64,000 bases of DNA from Setomelanomma holmii (lineage: Eukaryota; Ascomycota; Dothideomycetes; Pleosporales; Phaeosphaeriaceae), in assembly GCA_010015745.1 (NCBI GenBank), contig ML978272.1:33729-97728 (forward strand), written 5' to 3'. How positions within the stretch are numbered: position 1 is the stretch's first letter; the number at the start of each line of letters is the position of its first letter. A model generated the notes under the pieces. It did not search any database. It worked only from the letters and a program-made list of their open reading frames with translations, and was not told the origin of the DNA. A program made the position numbers and the translations under genes. Positions 10,001 through 22,035 of this stretch are shown one piece after another.

Positions 10001-12160
10001 CAAATCGGCGTCGTGCAGCCAGGCCACTCCCGCGACGCTTAGTTTGCGGAACTTCATCGAGTTATCAGTCAGTGTGCCAGTCTTGTCCGAGAAGATGTAG
10101 CTGATTTGACCAAGCTCTTCGTTGATTGTGGATGTCCTCGGCTCGCAAGGAGTGTCCGAGATAGGGTCGTACATATCGATGTCGGTGTGCAAAAAGAACA
10201 TTTGCGCAAGCTTTACAATCTCCAAGCTGACGTACAGGGACAACGGAATCATGGTGTTAAACATGATGATGAAAGCCGTCAAGCTAGGGAAGAAGGCAAC
10301 TGTCGCATCAGATAGGTAGAACTTGTCGTCTTCGCCACGTCGCCATATCCTGTATGCCACCGCGTTGAAGACGGATAAGGCAAACACGAAGAACACGATA
10401 AGAATAACAATGCGATTGACCAGGCCTTGCAACGCAGGAGCCTTGATGCGAGGATTCTTGTTTGCGTTCATGCGAATGCGACATTCCTCTCCAGAGTAAA
10501 TTACCATGCCTACGGCGTCCGGCGTATTTCGCAGGACACTCCCTCGGAAGATGATCTCATTGAGAGTCAAAGGTGCTTGCTTGCCGTTCACCGTGACGCG
10601 TCCTTCGAAGCTATACAGGTCGCGATTGGGGTCCTCGACGACGAATTCAGCGTCGGACCTCAATATATCTTCTTGATGTATTATGGTCTTGGACATTGAC
10701 GCTGTAGTTTGCTTGCTCTTTAGATTCGTCTCGCCATCGAGTGCCATCGTCTCAACATAGGCAACACTATTCCCCCCACTCGTATGTAGCAAAGCGAGAT
10801 CGGCCGGCGCAGGATCGTTCCGCTCCAGCTTGATGATGTCTCCGACATTGATGTCTTGCCATTTGATCTTCTCCCAGACAAGTGCTTCAGGCGATGGTGA
10901 AGTTGCACTCCCTCGGTCTGTGGACTCGCCCTTCATAGTGCTAGAGGGACTGGCGCGCAGCACTTGAGCTTCTCTTCTATTCTCCGCCTTATCAAGGCGG
11001 TATCTCCTCAGATCATCATAGCCTTCCTTGGCGATAGAAAGTGTAACAAAGAACATGAGCGGCACTATGGTCGTGAAAGTGCCTGTCGTGCTGAGACCGG
11101 GTATTAATTGCAAGATAGAGATGACAAGAAAGTAGAAGTTCGCGAGTTTGGAAAATTGGGCCACGAGCTGGCGGGGCACAAAATTCCAAGCGGAGTATCG
11201 TGTCGATCGTATCCAATTGCTAGTGTATGGTTGGCTGGTCCGTTCATCAATGAGTCTTTCTCTCCGTGCTGCATCGACATAAACGTGTCGTCCGTCCTTG
11301 CTGGGAGGGACGTCCTTGATTCGTAGTACAAATTTGTGTGTTCGCTCGGCGATATCCTTGACTCTTTTCACCAACTCTGACGTCTTGCTTGGACCTTTTC
11401 GGTGCAGCCAGGTATCGTAGTTTGGCAGTGCAATTGGCCCTTTGCCGAGCTTTGATTTCGAACGCTCGGAGACGAGCGAAAGAAGTTCAGGATACTCTGG
11501 CAATACCGTCACAATGACGTCTCCGCCCTTGGAGGATGCACCATCGTAAGACTCGTTGAGTTGTCCCAAATTGCCTTGGGAAGATGCGACTCTATCGTCC
11601 AATTCAATGCTCGAATCAGTCGAATTGTGATCGTGGACATTCTTCCGGAACAGGGCGCTGCGTAGGGAGTAACCGCGATTGCGGGCGGTTGCAGAGAGTG
11701 GCGAGCCGTTCGCATTGGCACCTGGTGATGTGTGGGAGGACGAAGCGACAGCCTTGTGGTTCCCATCTTCTGGCGACACCTCACGCGTCTCTACGGTCAA
11801 GTCCGAGGTACCCGGCCTCTTGCTTGAAGATGAACCTTTCCCAACGCCCTCTGTCGTAGTCCTGCCCCTCGCTGCGTATGAAGCCGGCCCTGCGCCATGT
11901 CTTTCAATGTCGGCCGAGAATCGGACTCGAGGTGAAGCATCCGAGGAAATTCGCGAGGTCGAAGGACGCGCCGTGCTTTCTACAGCAGAAGTTCGAGCCG
12001 CAGACGTAGCATTGGTCGGGTTGTTAGGCTGTTCGATCGTGTACGTTGCGGTCACGTTCTCGATTGCGCTGCGGGTCTCCGGAGAGAGTTCGTCATCGTC
12101 GCGTGGCGCGGAGTGTCGCCTTCGTATACCTCCACTCGGGGGTTCTCCAGCTCCTGCCAT
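7019..12160 (-). CDS. DNF3: P4-type phospholipid flippase, DNF3-like
   Basis: Three exons (12160–8099, 8048–7669, 7598–7019) joined over introns of 50 and 70 bp give about 1673 residues, near yeast Dnf3 (1656). The first Met of the frame is at 12160. Visible signatures: actuator-domain ALDGETNLK (~474), P4-type IPLSLYV in helix 4, phosphorylation motif SDKTGTLTDN with catalytic Asp692, nucleotide-binding KGADSIVMQRL, and hinge GDGANDIAMI (~1286). The ~290-residue disordered N-terminus and basic/Ser-rich insertions around the N domain are typical of the DNF3 subclass. The C-terminal cytosolic tail is highly charged and coiled-coil-like. Such pumps move phospholipid to the cytosolic leaflet of trans-Golgi or plasma membrane with a Cdc50-family partner encoded elsewhere. 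Confidence 0.93.
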
Positions 12161-13139
12161 TGTCGATGACCATCTGACGCATGGATTGAACAAGCCGAGA
12201 GGGTCACACTTCAGCTGTCTTCGAGGTCTGCTCTGGGCCGAGTCGGGTCGATCTAGCGGCTTGTCGTTTCTTCAGCACCGCTCAGCGATTACGCGGCGTC
12301 GATTACATATTTCGCTGCGTCCATATTGGTCATTGCAGGCGCATGTCGATGTCCAAAACTCCCAATGCTGTCGCCGACACTGGTCTTTGGCTAGGCGTGC
12401 ATTCGCGCATGCGACGCGGCTGTACCAAGATCGAGCACACCACCTGATGCGCGATGGACGACCCCTGCAGCCAGTCTATTTCAAGACTGACGTAGCTGCC
12501 CCCACACACACCAACACTGCAAGCCACCACGAGTCCGCTCCACTGCGCTGCCCCGGAAAAGGCCCTATTTCAAAGACCCTGTACACGCGCGCTTGCTGAA
12601 ACCTGCGAGCATGTTGGTTGATTCGATCCACTTCGACTGGTTTGTCCATCTTAGTAACGCGCTGTTAAGGTACGACTTCACTCAATTGCAGACGAGGCTC
12701 ATGGCAAAAGTTTGGTAAAAGGTGATTTGGAACGATGCTACTGGGAGATGCCGGCTGAAAGAACCATCACGAGTGAATCGAGATGATGCCAGGTTTTGAA
12801 CGAGGCCAAATGCAATTCAATGCACGCAACCCACTACTCACTACTCCAAAGCCATTCCTCCATGCAACTAAAAATACTGTACTCCGGCTAGTAATGTGGT
12901 ATAAAGCCAGGATCCATTCAGCTCGACTCATGCGAGCCCTGCTCTAATTGCTCCGTCTTGCGAAGCCGCCTCATACATGTTCCTCAAAAGCAGTCTGTTG
13001 TGGTATCGGGTAGTCGTGTCGCTCATTAATTATGAAACCTTCGAAATTATGGGAAAAGCCGAGCGCCATGCAATATGCGGCCAATGATAGATCCGGTGAC
13101 AATGATGATTAATGAAACAGATTAGAAATTGCGTCCTCT
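12161..13139. other. intergenic, no gene recognised
   Basis: About 980 bp between the flippase start and the 3' end of the MYND-protein gene. An open plus-strand frame reaching 12599 is largely antisense to the flippase N-terminus and is not credible. The region should contain the flippase promoter and 5' UTR. Confidence 0.4.
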
Positions 13140-14990
13140 TCACGAAGTAGCCGCCACACACCAATGGCGGTGGAATACCCATGCGCTCTTCTGGCATTCC
13201 TTGCTGCAGTATTTTGTGCGTCGGCAGCGTCGGCACTTTGCGAACTGGCGAGTGTACTCTTCCCAGCGGCCGCACTGATAGTATGCGCATTGTCGAATGC
13301 CTCCACGCGAGTCATCCTTGCGGCAAAGGTTGCGCATGACCACACTCGCCCAATATTGCATGTCGGATGTGTGGTGCCGTACGGTGAATTGCTCGACAAG
13401 AGGGAAGATGTTGAAGTCGTCCGGGAGCTCGTACTCCTCAAGCTCATCTTCTTCCTCTTGTACCGCCTCTGGTGTTGATGTTTCGCCGTCTAGGAGTTGG
13501 AGGTCAGACCCAATCTTGAGTTTGGGTACGAGATGTGACTTCTGAAAGTATGATCGGAGGTTGCAGTACTTTGACACATAAGCGAGCAGTTGCAGGGACA
13601 TCAGAACGTCTTCATCGCGGGGCATGGCTGCAAGGGCACCAGCGGTGGCATGCTGGGTTTGAGCATAGCGGGGATACCAGGCGGGTGGAGGGTTGGTGTT
13701 GACGACGTTGATGGCAGGCTGCATGGGCGAGAAGCCGGTGACGGGGTTGTTTGGTGGGGTGTTGGTGGGGTTGATGAGGCTGCCATCAAGGGCAGGACGG
13801 TGCGTGATGTTGAAGGTCTCGTTGTTCTCGTCTGTTCCTTCTGATGGCGCTGCAATGGGCACAGGGGTGGTGCCAGCATCTAGCATTTCCGCGTTGTCAA
13901 CAATGTCAGACATGTTGATCTCGTTGTTCTGAATGCCCACGATTGGCTCGTTCACGGGCCCTGCCACGGTCGCATTGTCCGCGACAACCTCATCCTGCTG
14001 TGCTTCAAGGTCGGACTCGCCTGAAACGGACAGCTGATGCCGAATCGAAGGCCGGCGTCGAGGCCGGGCAAGTCCCGCTCGCGGGCTGGTCTGACGCGCC
14101 AATGGAGCGCTTGGTGTGGTTGGTGATTCAGGCTGAGATGTAATCTCTCCCTGGAGAGCGGGAAGCATTGAAGGTAGTCGATCAGCATCGCGCACAGGCC
14201 GCAACGCAAAAGGGTCGGTGGTTGCGTCCATGGACGGCAACGCCGTGACAAGTGGCTGACCAAGGCCACGTGTGGTATTGCCGACAGCGCCAAAGATCTG
14301 TGCTGCTCGACCTTCGTGGCTTCGATGGTGGTGATGGTGGGGAGGTCGGCCGCGGGCGAAGGTGGTACGTTCGGGTGGAGAGCTTAGCGAGAAAGCAGGC
14401 GTGGGTGTGTCGCCCAAGTGTGACTCGACCTGCGCCTGCGCAAAGGCGTGGGGAATCTCAATGGGCGGCGGAATGGCTCGCCGTGATGCTCGATCTGGTC
14501 TGTGGCTCGGACCAGATGCCAGTTCACCAGAGCGCGATGAGTGGTGTCGGCTCGATGTGCCAAGGCGAGCGGATCGGTGCATCTCAGCTTCGGCCCTGGC
14601 CCTGCACTTGTCGACAACCTTGATGTAGTTGTCGAGGATGGTCGCGATGACGGGCACCATGTCCGCCTCGACCACCCTTGTCCTGACATTCTCTGACCCT
14701 CGCACGCCAATGTTGAAGATGCACTGAAAGGCGAGGTTCCACTTCCACATGTCCATCATGTCCTTGCTCCTCCCCTCCTTGAGGATGCAGATGAGGCGTT
14801 CGATGCCGCCATCGACAGTGAGTATGTCTCGTATGCGTGCAGAGGATGTGGTGAGGTAGGCGAGGTGGTTGAGTGAGTTGATGAGCGGGAGGGTCGAGGT
14901 GCAGTCGAGGGCGCGGCGGTCGTAGAGGGCGGTGGTGATGCCGACCGACGCCTTGTTGGCATTGGGGATGCTGAAGTTGACCTCACGCAT
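13140..14990 (-). CDS. MUB1: SamB/MUB1 family MYND-finger protein
   Basis: A single exon of 616 codons starting at the ATG at 14990. The upstream in-frame extension lacks family similarity, whereas the chosen start MREVNFSIPNANKASVG matches the conserved N-terminus of fungal SamB/Mub1. The first ~140 residues form the conserved armadillo-like part (LPLINSLNHLAYLTTSSARI…), followed by a long low-complexity Pro/Ser/His region. The last 50 residues hold the MYND zinc finger with Cys spacing C-x4-C … C-x2-C-x5-C-x3-C-x7-H-x3-C. Yeast Mub1 works with the E3 ligase Ubr2 to direct Rpn4 degradation; Aspergillus SamB affects septation and morphogenesis. Confidence 0.92.
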   Translation of the reverse strand: MREVNFSIPNANKASVGITTALYDRRALDCTSTLPLINSLNHLAYLTTSSARIRDILTVDGGIERLICILKEGRSKDMMDMWKWNLAFQCIFNIGVRGSENVRTRVVEADMVPVIATILDNYIKVVDKCRARAEAEMHRSARLGTSSRHHSSRSGELASGPSHRPDRASRRAIPPPIEIPHAFAQAQVESHLGDTPTPAFSLSSPPERTTFARGRPPHHHHHRSHEGRAAQIFGAVGNTTRGLGQPLVTALPSMDATTDPFALRPVRDADRLPSMLPALQGEITSQPESPTTPSAPLARQTSPRAGLARPRRRPSIRHQLSVSGESDLEAQQDEVVADNATVAGPVNEPIVGIQNNEINMSDIVDNAEMLDAGTTPVPIAAPSEGTDENNETFNITHRPALDGSLINPTNTPPNNPVTGFSPMQPAINVVNTNPPPAWYPRYAQTQHATAGALAAMPRDEDVLMSLQLLAYVSKYCNLRSYFQKSHLVPKLKIGSDLQLLDGETSTPEAVQEEEDELEEYELPDDFNIFPLVEQFTVRHHTSDMQYWASVVMRNLCRKDDSRGGIRQCAYYQCGRWEEYTRQFAKCRRCRRTKYCSKECQKSAWVFHRHWCVAATS

Positions 14991-16371
14991 GTTTGGTGCT
15001 GTGCGGTGCTGTGCGGTGCCGTCGCTGAGCGGATGGAAGATGACGGGGTCGGGCGGTGGTGCAGCGCTAGTGTCGCATGTGGTGGGCAGCAGCAAGCAGT
15101 CGAGGTTGGCTGCAGTCAATCGACGGGCAAACGGACAGCGTGTGCAGAGGCAGGCAGTGAAGTCGCAAGCAAGCAAGCTCCAGGTCTGTGTGGCTGGCAC
15201 TCAAAGACGGCGGTTTGAGACGAACAAACCCTCAGCAGTCTCAGCGAGGTGAATGCAGGCTCAAAGGGACCCGACACGCTGGCAGCACGCAACGCAGCCG
15301 GACTCGGGTTGGATGGGCCTACTATGGGGGCAGCACGCGGCGATAGGGGCGGTGCGGTGGGTAACAGCAGGGAGATGAGGATGTTTGCTCTGCGTTAGGG
15401 GTGGAGGTCCAGAGCACGGCAAGAGCGTGTGGCGAGCAGAAGCGCTCTCGAGTCGCCTCAGTCGCTGGTCGCTGTAGGGCGCAGCTGGGCAGCGGGGGCG
15501 CCGGGTCTCTCACTCTGGCGGGGGCTACGGTGGAGGCGGACGGAAGTATGTTGTTGGATGAGGCTGCACAGATGGGAATGGAGAGGAGACGGTTTGGGTG
15601 GGAGACGATGGGCAGCCAAAGCGGAGAGGCCAGGGCCCACTGTTATTGCCTTGCCGTCCGTGGCTGCCTCGAACTTCTAATTTCATGCGCTACGGCGAAA
15701 ACAACCACACCCTGGCATCCAGGCCCGCGATGCGTGATCTTGGAGGTTTCTCCACGAAGGGTCGTCGGTGACTGAGTTTCTCGAAAATGCTGCCATAACT
15801 AAGCAGCCCCTATACTCGAGGCTGCGGCCGAGTGCAGGAGGCTGCTGGCTGCTGGCTGCTGGCTGCTGCTGACAAAGTGCATCGGAGCGGTCCAAGACTC
15901 GCTTGCGCCGTGTCACCCAGCTTTTGCCTCGAGATGACGGACACTTGCACGCTTGATGCAGTCCGAACGTGCTGTGAACCACGTCTCGCCATATGCGCTG
16001 TCTGCACCTGCTCCACGGAGCCCGTCCGGTGCCAGTTCAGACGGCGCACGCTATGCTGCCCCTCAACTAGATCAACGGGATGCACCCGCAGCTAGCTCCT
16101 CGCGTCGAATTCTTGCGTGCCGCTGGCGTAAGTGAGGACCGGGCTGAAAACCACGACTGCGCGTGTTGATGTTTCGGGATGCAGCTGAGAGGCTGTGAGT
16201 GAATGACCCATGGCTGCCCTCTGGCGCCCCGGTACTCGACCCTGTATGCCCTGAGCATTTCTCGATGGCTGCAGACCCCTTTCAACCATTCTCACCTGTC
16301 ATCCTCATCACCTTCATGATTGCTTGCGCCCAGAGATCCTCAGCTGAAGACGCCCGTGCAATCTACGCAAT
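14991..16371. promoter_or_regulatory. divergent intergenic region, MUB1 / CorA-like gene
   Basis: A 1.38-kb GC-rich region between two divergent genes, likely holding both promoters and long 5' UTRs. It includes a short tandem repeat at 15841–15870. Several open frames here overlap each other on both strands and show no domain. Confidence 0.45.
15841..15870. repeat. heptanucleotide microsatellite
   Basis: About four tandem copies of GGCTGCT, ending in extra GCT units. It lies in the non-coding region between MUB1 and the CorA-like gene. Confidence 0.8.
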
Positions 16372-18436
16372 ATGGCGTCCTCACCTAGCGAGACCAGAGT
16401 GCAAGACTTCGCCGTCCCTGCGTCGCCGTCTGCCCAGCAGCCCGCTGCCGATAGTGCCGAACGTAATCATCTAACCATCGATACTCAGCTAGACGGGTCC
16501 AGGACCCGCGGGCGTTCAGCAACCCAAACAACTGCCACCGCAGCTGCTGCCAACCCCGAGGACCTGGCCTCTTCGGACCGCTTCTCCATCGACTCAACCC
16601 TGCGCCGCCGCATCACACGCTCGCACACCGTTAAGAACTATGAAGACTACAAGTCTCCCACACGACCCAATTGGGAGGAGGCTGGCGCAGAGCCTGGGGT
16701 TGACACCAAGAACGAGACCGACGCATACAAATACCATCATTTTCACGTGCGGTGTTTGATCACAGTGGTAGACTTCTCCGCCGATAGAGTCGAGTGCCAC
16801 GACCTGGACAATGATACGCTGGAAGAATTTCTAGGTCGGCCACAGGAAAATTGGGTGGCATGCCGCTGGATCAATGTCAATGGCTTGAGCTGGGATGTTA
16901 TACGCATGCTGGGCAACCACAAGCAACTGCACCGGCTAGCCATTGAGGATCTGATGACCGACAAGGGCCGCACCAAGGTTGACTGGTACTCTGACCAGGC
17001 CTTTAGTGAGTAGACCATAGCCTACCCCAATCTCCAACATGCTGACCTTCGCAGTGTCCTTGACCCTTTCGAAGCTTGTACGAACGCCCGTCGAAGACTC
17101 GGATAGCAGCGAAGAGGATTCCGACTCGGACGATGAGGAGGAGAAGGCGTACAAACGCGCCAAACGCGCGCGTTCTAGGTCGCGTCCTCCCAAGAAGAAG
17201 AAAAAGAAGACGCTACTCAATACCGTCAAAAACGCAATACGACCAACGGTCAGCGAGAAGAAGCAGAAAGATCTGGAGCACTCAGCGTATGGTGGGGAAA
17301 AGCACGAATACCTCGACGGTACCACAGTGACAAAAGTCCCCACCCCACCCAGTACGGAGCATATTAGGACTCTGCAACGATACCGCGGTGGCCCCAACAT
17401 CGACCGCATTCTGTATCTTGAACAGCACTCTGCTCTGACACCAAAGCACCTTACTGTCAGCGTCGAGCAGGTGAGCGTATTTCTCCTGGCCGACAATACC
17501 GTCATATCCTTCTTCGAACACTCCGCCCCTGAGATTGAACAGATGATCCTCAAGCGTCTCAAAACTGAAGACACAATCCTTCGTCGAAGTCAGGACAGCA
17601 GCATGATTGTGCAAGCCATCATAGACGCTATCACCGACTTGGCTATGCCCGTTGTCGCCGCCTATGAAGACGCTATGGGAGAGCTCGAGCTCGACGTCCT
17701 CGACGATCCCGAATTGATCCACTCGCAACTGCTCTATCTCCTTACATCCGAGCTCTCCATCCTCCGCAACACCATACAGCCCATTGTATCTCTCATCAAC
17801 GCCCTGCGTGATCACAAAGCAGATCCAATGGCCCAGTCCTGGATCTCACAGTCCACGAGCAACCTCGCGACCCGCAAGACAATGTCCAGCATCACCATCA
17901 GCCCACTAGCACACACCTACCTCGGCGACGTCGAAGACCACTGCATCATGATCACGGCCTCGCTCGACCAAATGCGCCGCGCAGCTGACAACCTCATCGA
18001 CCTCATCTTCAACATGATGGGCGCTTACCAAAACGAATCCATGAAAATTCTCACCGCCGTCACGATCTTTTTCCTCCCACTCACATTCTTGGTCGGATAC
18101 TTTGGCCAGAACTTTGACCGCTTCAACGGCGTGCAGCACCATTCGGACGCGTTCTTTTGGGTCATTGCCGTGCCCGTCATGGTGATTACCATGCTAGTGC
18201 TCATGAGCAATACGCTCGTGAGGAAAGGTAAGAGGTGGATCGGCAAGTGGAAGAGGAGAGAGGCGAAGCGGAGGGCGGGATTGAAGAGGCAAAGGCAGGG
18301 TCATACGAATGCGAACGGGATCAAAGCGGGGATTGGGATGGCAACGAATGGGGGCATTGGGTTGAATGTGCAGGAGAAGAAGAGGATGAAGAGGAGGCAG
18401 ACGCTGTATAGTAAGGGCCAGATTGGGTCGTTTTGA
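16372..18436 (+). CDS. CorA-superfamily metal ion transporter (GQN variant)
   Basis: Two exons (16372–17005 and 17055–18436) across a 49-bp intron (GTGAGT…GCAG) give 671 residues. The N-terminal third is disordered and carries an acidic run and a very basic nuclear-signal-like cluster. The cytosolic CorA domain follows (WINVNGLSWDVIRMLGNHKQLHRLAIEDLM…). Two C-terminal membrane helices (ILTAVTIFFLPLTFLVGYF and FFWVIAVPVMVITMLVLM) flank the selectivity loop. That loop reads YFGQNF, where classical CorA, Mrs2 and Alr1 have GMN. The tail is strongly basic. The family carries Mg2+ or other divalent cations; the exact substrate cannot be read from sequence. Confidence 0.88.
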
Positions 18437-18779
18437 GCGGGTAGACTTCGTGGGCGAATCCTCGATATAGAAGATGTATCTGAGCTTTGTAGCATAGACG
18501 CCGCCGTGGAAAAAGATTATACACTGGATTTCAGCTTTGTACTCGCACAATTCAAAATCCCTGACACCTAGGTGCATGTCGAAAGGCGCGTGATGGTTTG
18601 TAATTTAATTATTGTCTATGCCAGCTCCAGACCGTTCATTTCATCCTCGGCTACCGATAAACGCCAATGAATGCTCACCAAAGTACCGCAACGAATCTGC
18701 ACAAACAATGTGTTGGATACAAGCATTCCCCACGACGAGAACCGTGTCCATGATCTTACCATCCAATCACACCGAGTAC
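18437..18779. terminator. convergent 3' region, CorA-like / GDA1
   Basis: About 340 bp separate the stop codons of two convergent genes. It presumably holds both 3' UTRs and polyadenylation signals; no gene is visible. Confidence 0.35.
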
Positions 18780-20608
18780 CTAGTTGACCTCACGAATCTT
18801 GCACTGCCATCCCGAATTCGCTTCCAACAGCGGCAAACTACCCGCACATTAGCATCGATCACTCACACAGTTCGCACGTTCAAGAAACTTACCTAGCACC
18901 CAAACACCACCCCAATTCGCGTCCCTTGATCTTCTTCGCAATCCTCACCTCGCGATCAATCGGCATCCCATACCCAGTCCTCAACAAGCCGTACATGAAA
19001 TTTAAATCCAGACACCACTCCGGCCGATCCTTGAGCTCGGTAATCGCTTTCGGCACGCTCGCAAAGACATCCCACCCCGCCTCGCCGGCGCACACGCGGT
19101 TCGCGAGGTCCTGCAGTTCGCGCAGTGTGAAAGATTCGGGCATGCCGAGTTCCATGGTGCGGTCGTAGAAGTAGGATAGGAGGTAGACGGCTTCGCGGGC
19201 GAAGGTTTGTTCAAAGGGCGGTTGGTGGACGCCGCGGAAGGCGCAGGGCGCGATGGCGCATTCGTCGTCTTTGTGCAGCGATTTCTCGGCCCAGTAGCGG
19301 CATTGGGTTGGGGCCATTTGCGTGGGCCCCGTCATGTTGACGGTCACGGATTCGCCGAGTGGGTGGCCGGCGGGCAGGGCGACGTCGACTTTCTTGCTCA
19401 TGCCGGGTGCGATGCAGGGGTTTGTGATAGGCTCGGTGAGGTATGAGGTGCTTTGGGTGACTTCGTTGGCTTTGTAGAGGGAGTCGAGGAGCGTAGCGTG
19501 AAGGTTGTTGCGGGCTTCCATGAGGCCGTAGCCTAGGTAGGAATGCTGGTAAAGGTTGAACTTCTGCGATGCAAAGTCGAGCACGTATTTATGGTCGCCG
19601 TCGGCTAGCTTGGTGGGCAGACCGCCGCGAGGGGTGTCAGGGAAGGTGGGCTCGAAGATGATCTGTGTAGAGCCACCACCAAGATCGAGAACAGCGGCTG
19701 TGGGATTCTTGTCTGGTCCACCAATGTGGCCGAGGAGGTAATTGACGGTGATCCAGGCATACACGCCCTCCATCTCGCCAGGCATGACTTCCACACCGTT
19801 CTTCTCTTCTGAGACAACCGGGAAAGGGTATACAGTCTCGAGGCGGCGACGGACAGCAGCGAGGGTGTTATCGCTCTTCTCCTTGCCCAGCTTGCGAAGT
19901 CCAGCCGTAGCCTTGACGGCGACAGGTGTGCATCCCTGGTACTCTTTTGGAACGTTCTCTAGGGCTACTTTCATGAGGACACCCAGGCTCTCCGCAGCCC
20001 CTTCTGCATCGCCACCATACGAGGACAGACCTGAACCGCCTCCACCCTCCTTCTTGGCCGTCTGTTCGAATATCTCGTCCTCCAACTCGGGGCTGGGACC
20101 GCAGTTGTTGAACTTGTACACGTGGATGCGCGAGCCGGTGCTGCCTGCGTCGATCATGAGGGCGTATTGGATGAGCGGCTTGTCTTTTGTATATGATTTT
20201 GTGCATTGTGCCTTCGCGTCTCCAGAGGCAGTGTTGCCTCCCGAGGTAAATGAGCCTGTACATAATGTCAGCCAGCAGTCCTCCTGACCATTGTCTCGTC
20301 TTCCTACCTCTTGACAAGCCATCTCTCGGCACAACAAAGTACAGTATGAGCAGTATGAACGCAATAACACCACCAGTCTTCAGGAACCGTAATCGCTGCC
20401 CCTGATTCATGATTGCGCTGCCCTTGTAGTCCCCCATGAAGCCGTTCGAGTTCGCTGACCGGTGTCGGGAATGTCTGTCGGGTTTCTCGTGAGGGTCGAA
20501 GTTGCGCGGCAGAGAGACGGAAACACGGCGGCGGGGACCAGAAAAGCTGAAATAGGACCAGATGCCGGGTCTTCGTTGGCTTCCGGGGACTTCAACGCCG
20601 CTGGACAT
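18780..20608 (-). CDS. GDA1: Golgi guanosine-diphosphatase (GDA1/CD39 family)
   Basis: Three exons (20608–20308, 20255–18893, 18837–18780) give 573 residues. The short last exon is supported by a perfect GTAAGT donor at 18892 and because splicing restores the family C-terminus GWCLGASLPLLE; reading through would stop at once. A cytosolic N-tail is followed by one signal-anchor helix (VIAFILLILYFVV), a type II Golgi topology. The apyrase conserved regions are present: DAGSTGSRIHVYKF, ATAGLRKLG, AWITVNYLLG and LDLGGGSTQIIFE. The enzyme hydrolyses GDP (and UDP) after glycosyl transfer in the Golgi lumen, allowing GDP-mannose import for mannosylation. Confidence 0.94.
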
Positions 20609-21312
20609 GGGAGGGGAGAAAAGGGTCCACTGGTTTAAGGCGAGGGCATGGAGCTGGACTGCATTCCAAAGTTAGTTTGGCGTCGTGTGGCAAAGGTGCA
20701 GGGAAAGGGCAGCGCACTTAGTACAGCGATGCCCTTGAAGTGCAAAGGTGAACTGGTGCGCTTTTGACGTTACACAATCGTGTCGCACCCGAATTCGTGT
20801 TCTTTGCTGAGTGATGTTGAGTCCCTGGATTTCTTGGCGAACAACTGCAGGTGTCCTTCTGATTGGCACGGAGCATTTCATGTCAGCTGCATATGGGACT
20901 CGAGGTGGAGATTGAACGATGGGAAGTACTTCATCTCTACCAGTTTATCTACAATTTCCTCATGCTACTGCAGCTTTGCCTTCGCCCTTTTCTCGCGCGC
21001 GACTCAGAATAATCACACGCGATTCAAAATCATGCCACACATCCGAACTACCCGTGGGCGCCGCCTTTCGCTGCTATTAGGCATACTTTCTCTTCGAAAT
21101 CAGGCTTGCGCTCGGTCGTACTGCGCTCCGAGCGTATCCAGCAAAGTCCTGAACTTCGTAGCGACATTATGTACGCTGTACGAATCCAACTGCGCCCCTG
21201 CAGCTTCTGCAGTACCATGTTCTTGACGAGTCGGGGGACTCTGAGGAGATCGTATGCGGCGGCGCTCGTAAAGGTGACGAATTGATTTGCAGACCTTGCC
21301 AGGACCAAATTT
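20609..21312. other. intergenic, no gene recognised
   Basis: About 700 bp between the GDA1 start and the 3' end of the EF-hand gene. It should hold the GDA1 promoter. A 148-codon plus-strand frame (20780–21226) has no recognisable domain and overlaps the neighbouring 3' region. Confidence 0.35.
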
Positions 21313-22035
21313 TCATCCAAAAGACAATCCAGCCCTCTTCATCACGCTTTTAAACTCCTCAAGAGTTACCCCGCCAACCTCTCTGCTCTTGCCCTTGACG
21401 CCACCATTCGCTTCGAGAATCATATCCTTGAGAACATCATCGGGCACATCTTCTCTCAGTTCCTTCGCTACCCTCCTGAGGTGCGCTATGGTGATAGGTC
21501 CAGCACCGCCATGCGTGAAGAGCTTGTATGCCGTACTGACTTCTTCTGCATTGCTTTCGGCGTGATAATTATTGTCTTCGTCCTCCTCAGATCCATCTTC
21601 TTTGTTGTGCATGGCTATCGCTGCGTAGGAAAAGAGGGGAACGAACTCGACAAAGCCAGTGTCGAGAGGGTCGATCGTAGATAGGATGGAAGGTATTTCA
21701 GACTTATCGGGCGCAAGGTTGAGAGATCTATGCGTAAATGAGCAGTTGTTCTACAGGCCGAGCAAACAGATATGGCCTACATCAAGCACCGGCGCACATC
21801 GTCTCTGCGCAGCACACCCTCCTTCGAGTCCTCGTGATCTGGATGGTGCACTGAAAACAATGCGAAGGCTTCTCGGATCTCAGCCTCTTGATCTCCTCTC
21901 AAACCATTCTCTTTCGCGAGCTTCGAGGCGCGCTTAATGGGCGCACGAACTTTTCCCGGTGCTGCGCGCTTGGGCGGCTTCGAAGAGAAGATCAGTACAG
22001 AATAGCTTAAGTATGCGACCTTCCATACTTACCAT
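21313..22035 (-). CDS. centrin-like EF-hand protein with degenerate calcium loops
   Basis: Three exons (22035–22033, 21977–21781, 21727–21313) give 204 residues. Exon 1 would be the ATG alone, directly followed by GTAAGT; exon 2 then begins PPKRAAPGKVRAPIKRASK. Two EF-hand pairs are recognisable by their helices: EIREAFALFSVHHPDHEDSK with EIPSILSTIDPLDTGFVEF, and AYKLFTHGGAGPITIAHLRR with VLKDMILEAN…VTLEEFKSVM. The third hand (ITIAHLRRVAKELRE) is closest to centrin/Cdc31 (ISIKNLRRVAKELGE). Only the second loop keeps a D-x-x-D-x-G pattern; the others lack ligands, so calcium binding is probably weak or lost. An acidic insert (EDGSEEDEDNN) separates the halves. Similarity to spindle-pole centrins is a family-level call only. 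Confidence 0.75.

Noticed and set aside
11679..12599. 306-codon plus-strand open frame
   Set aside because: Mostly antisense to the flippase N-terminal coding region and without any domain.
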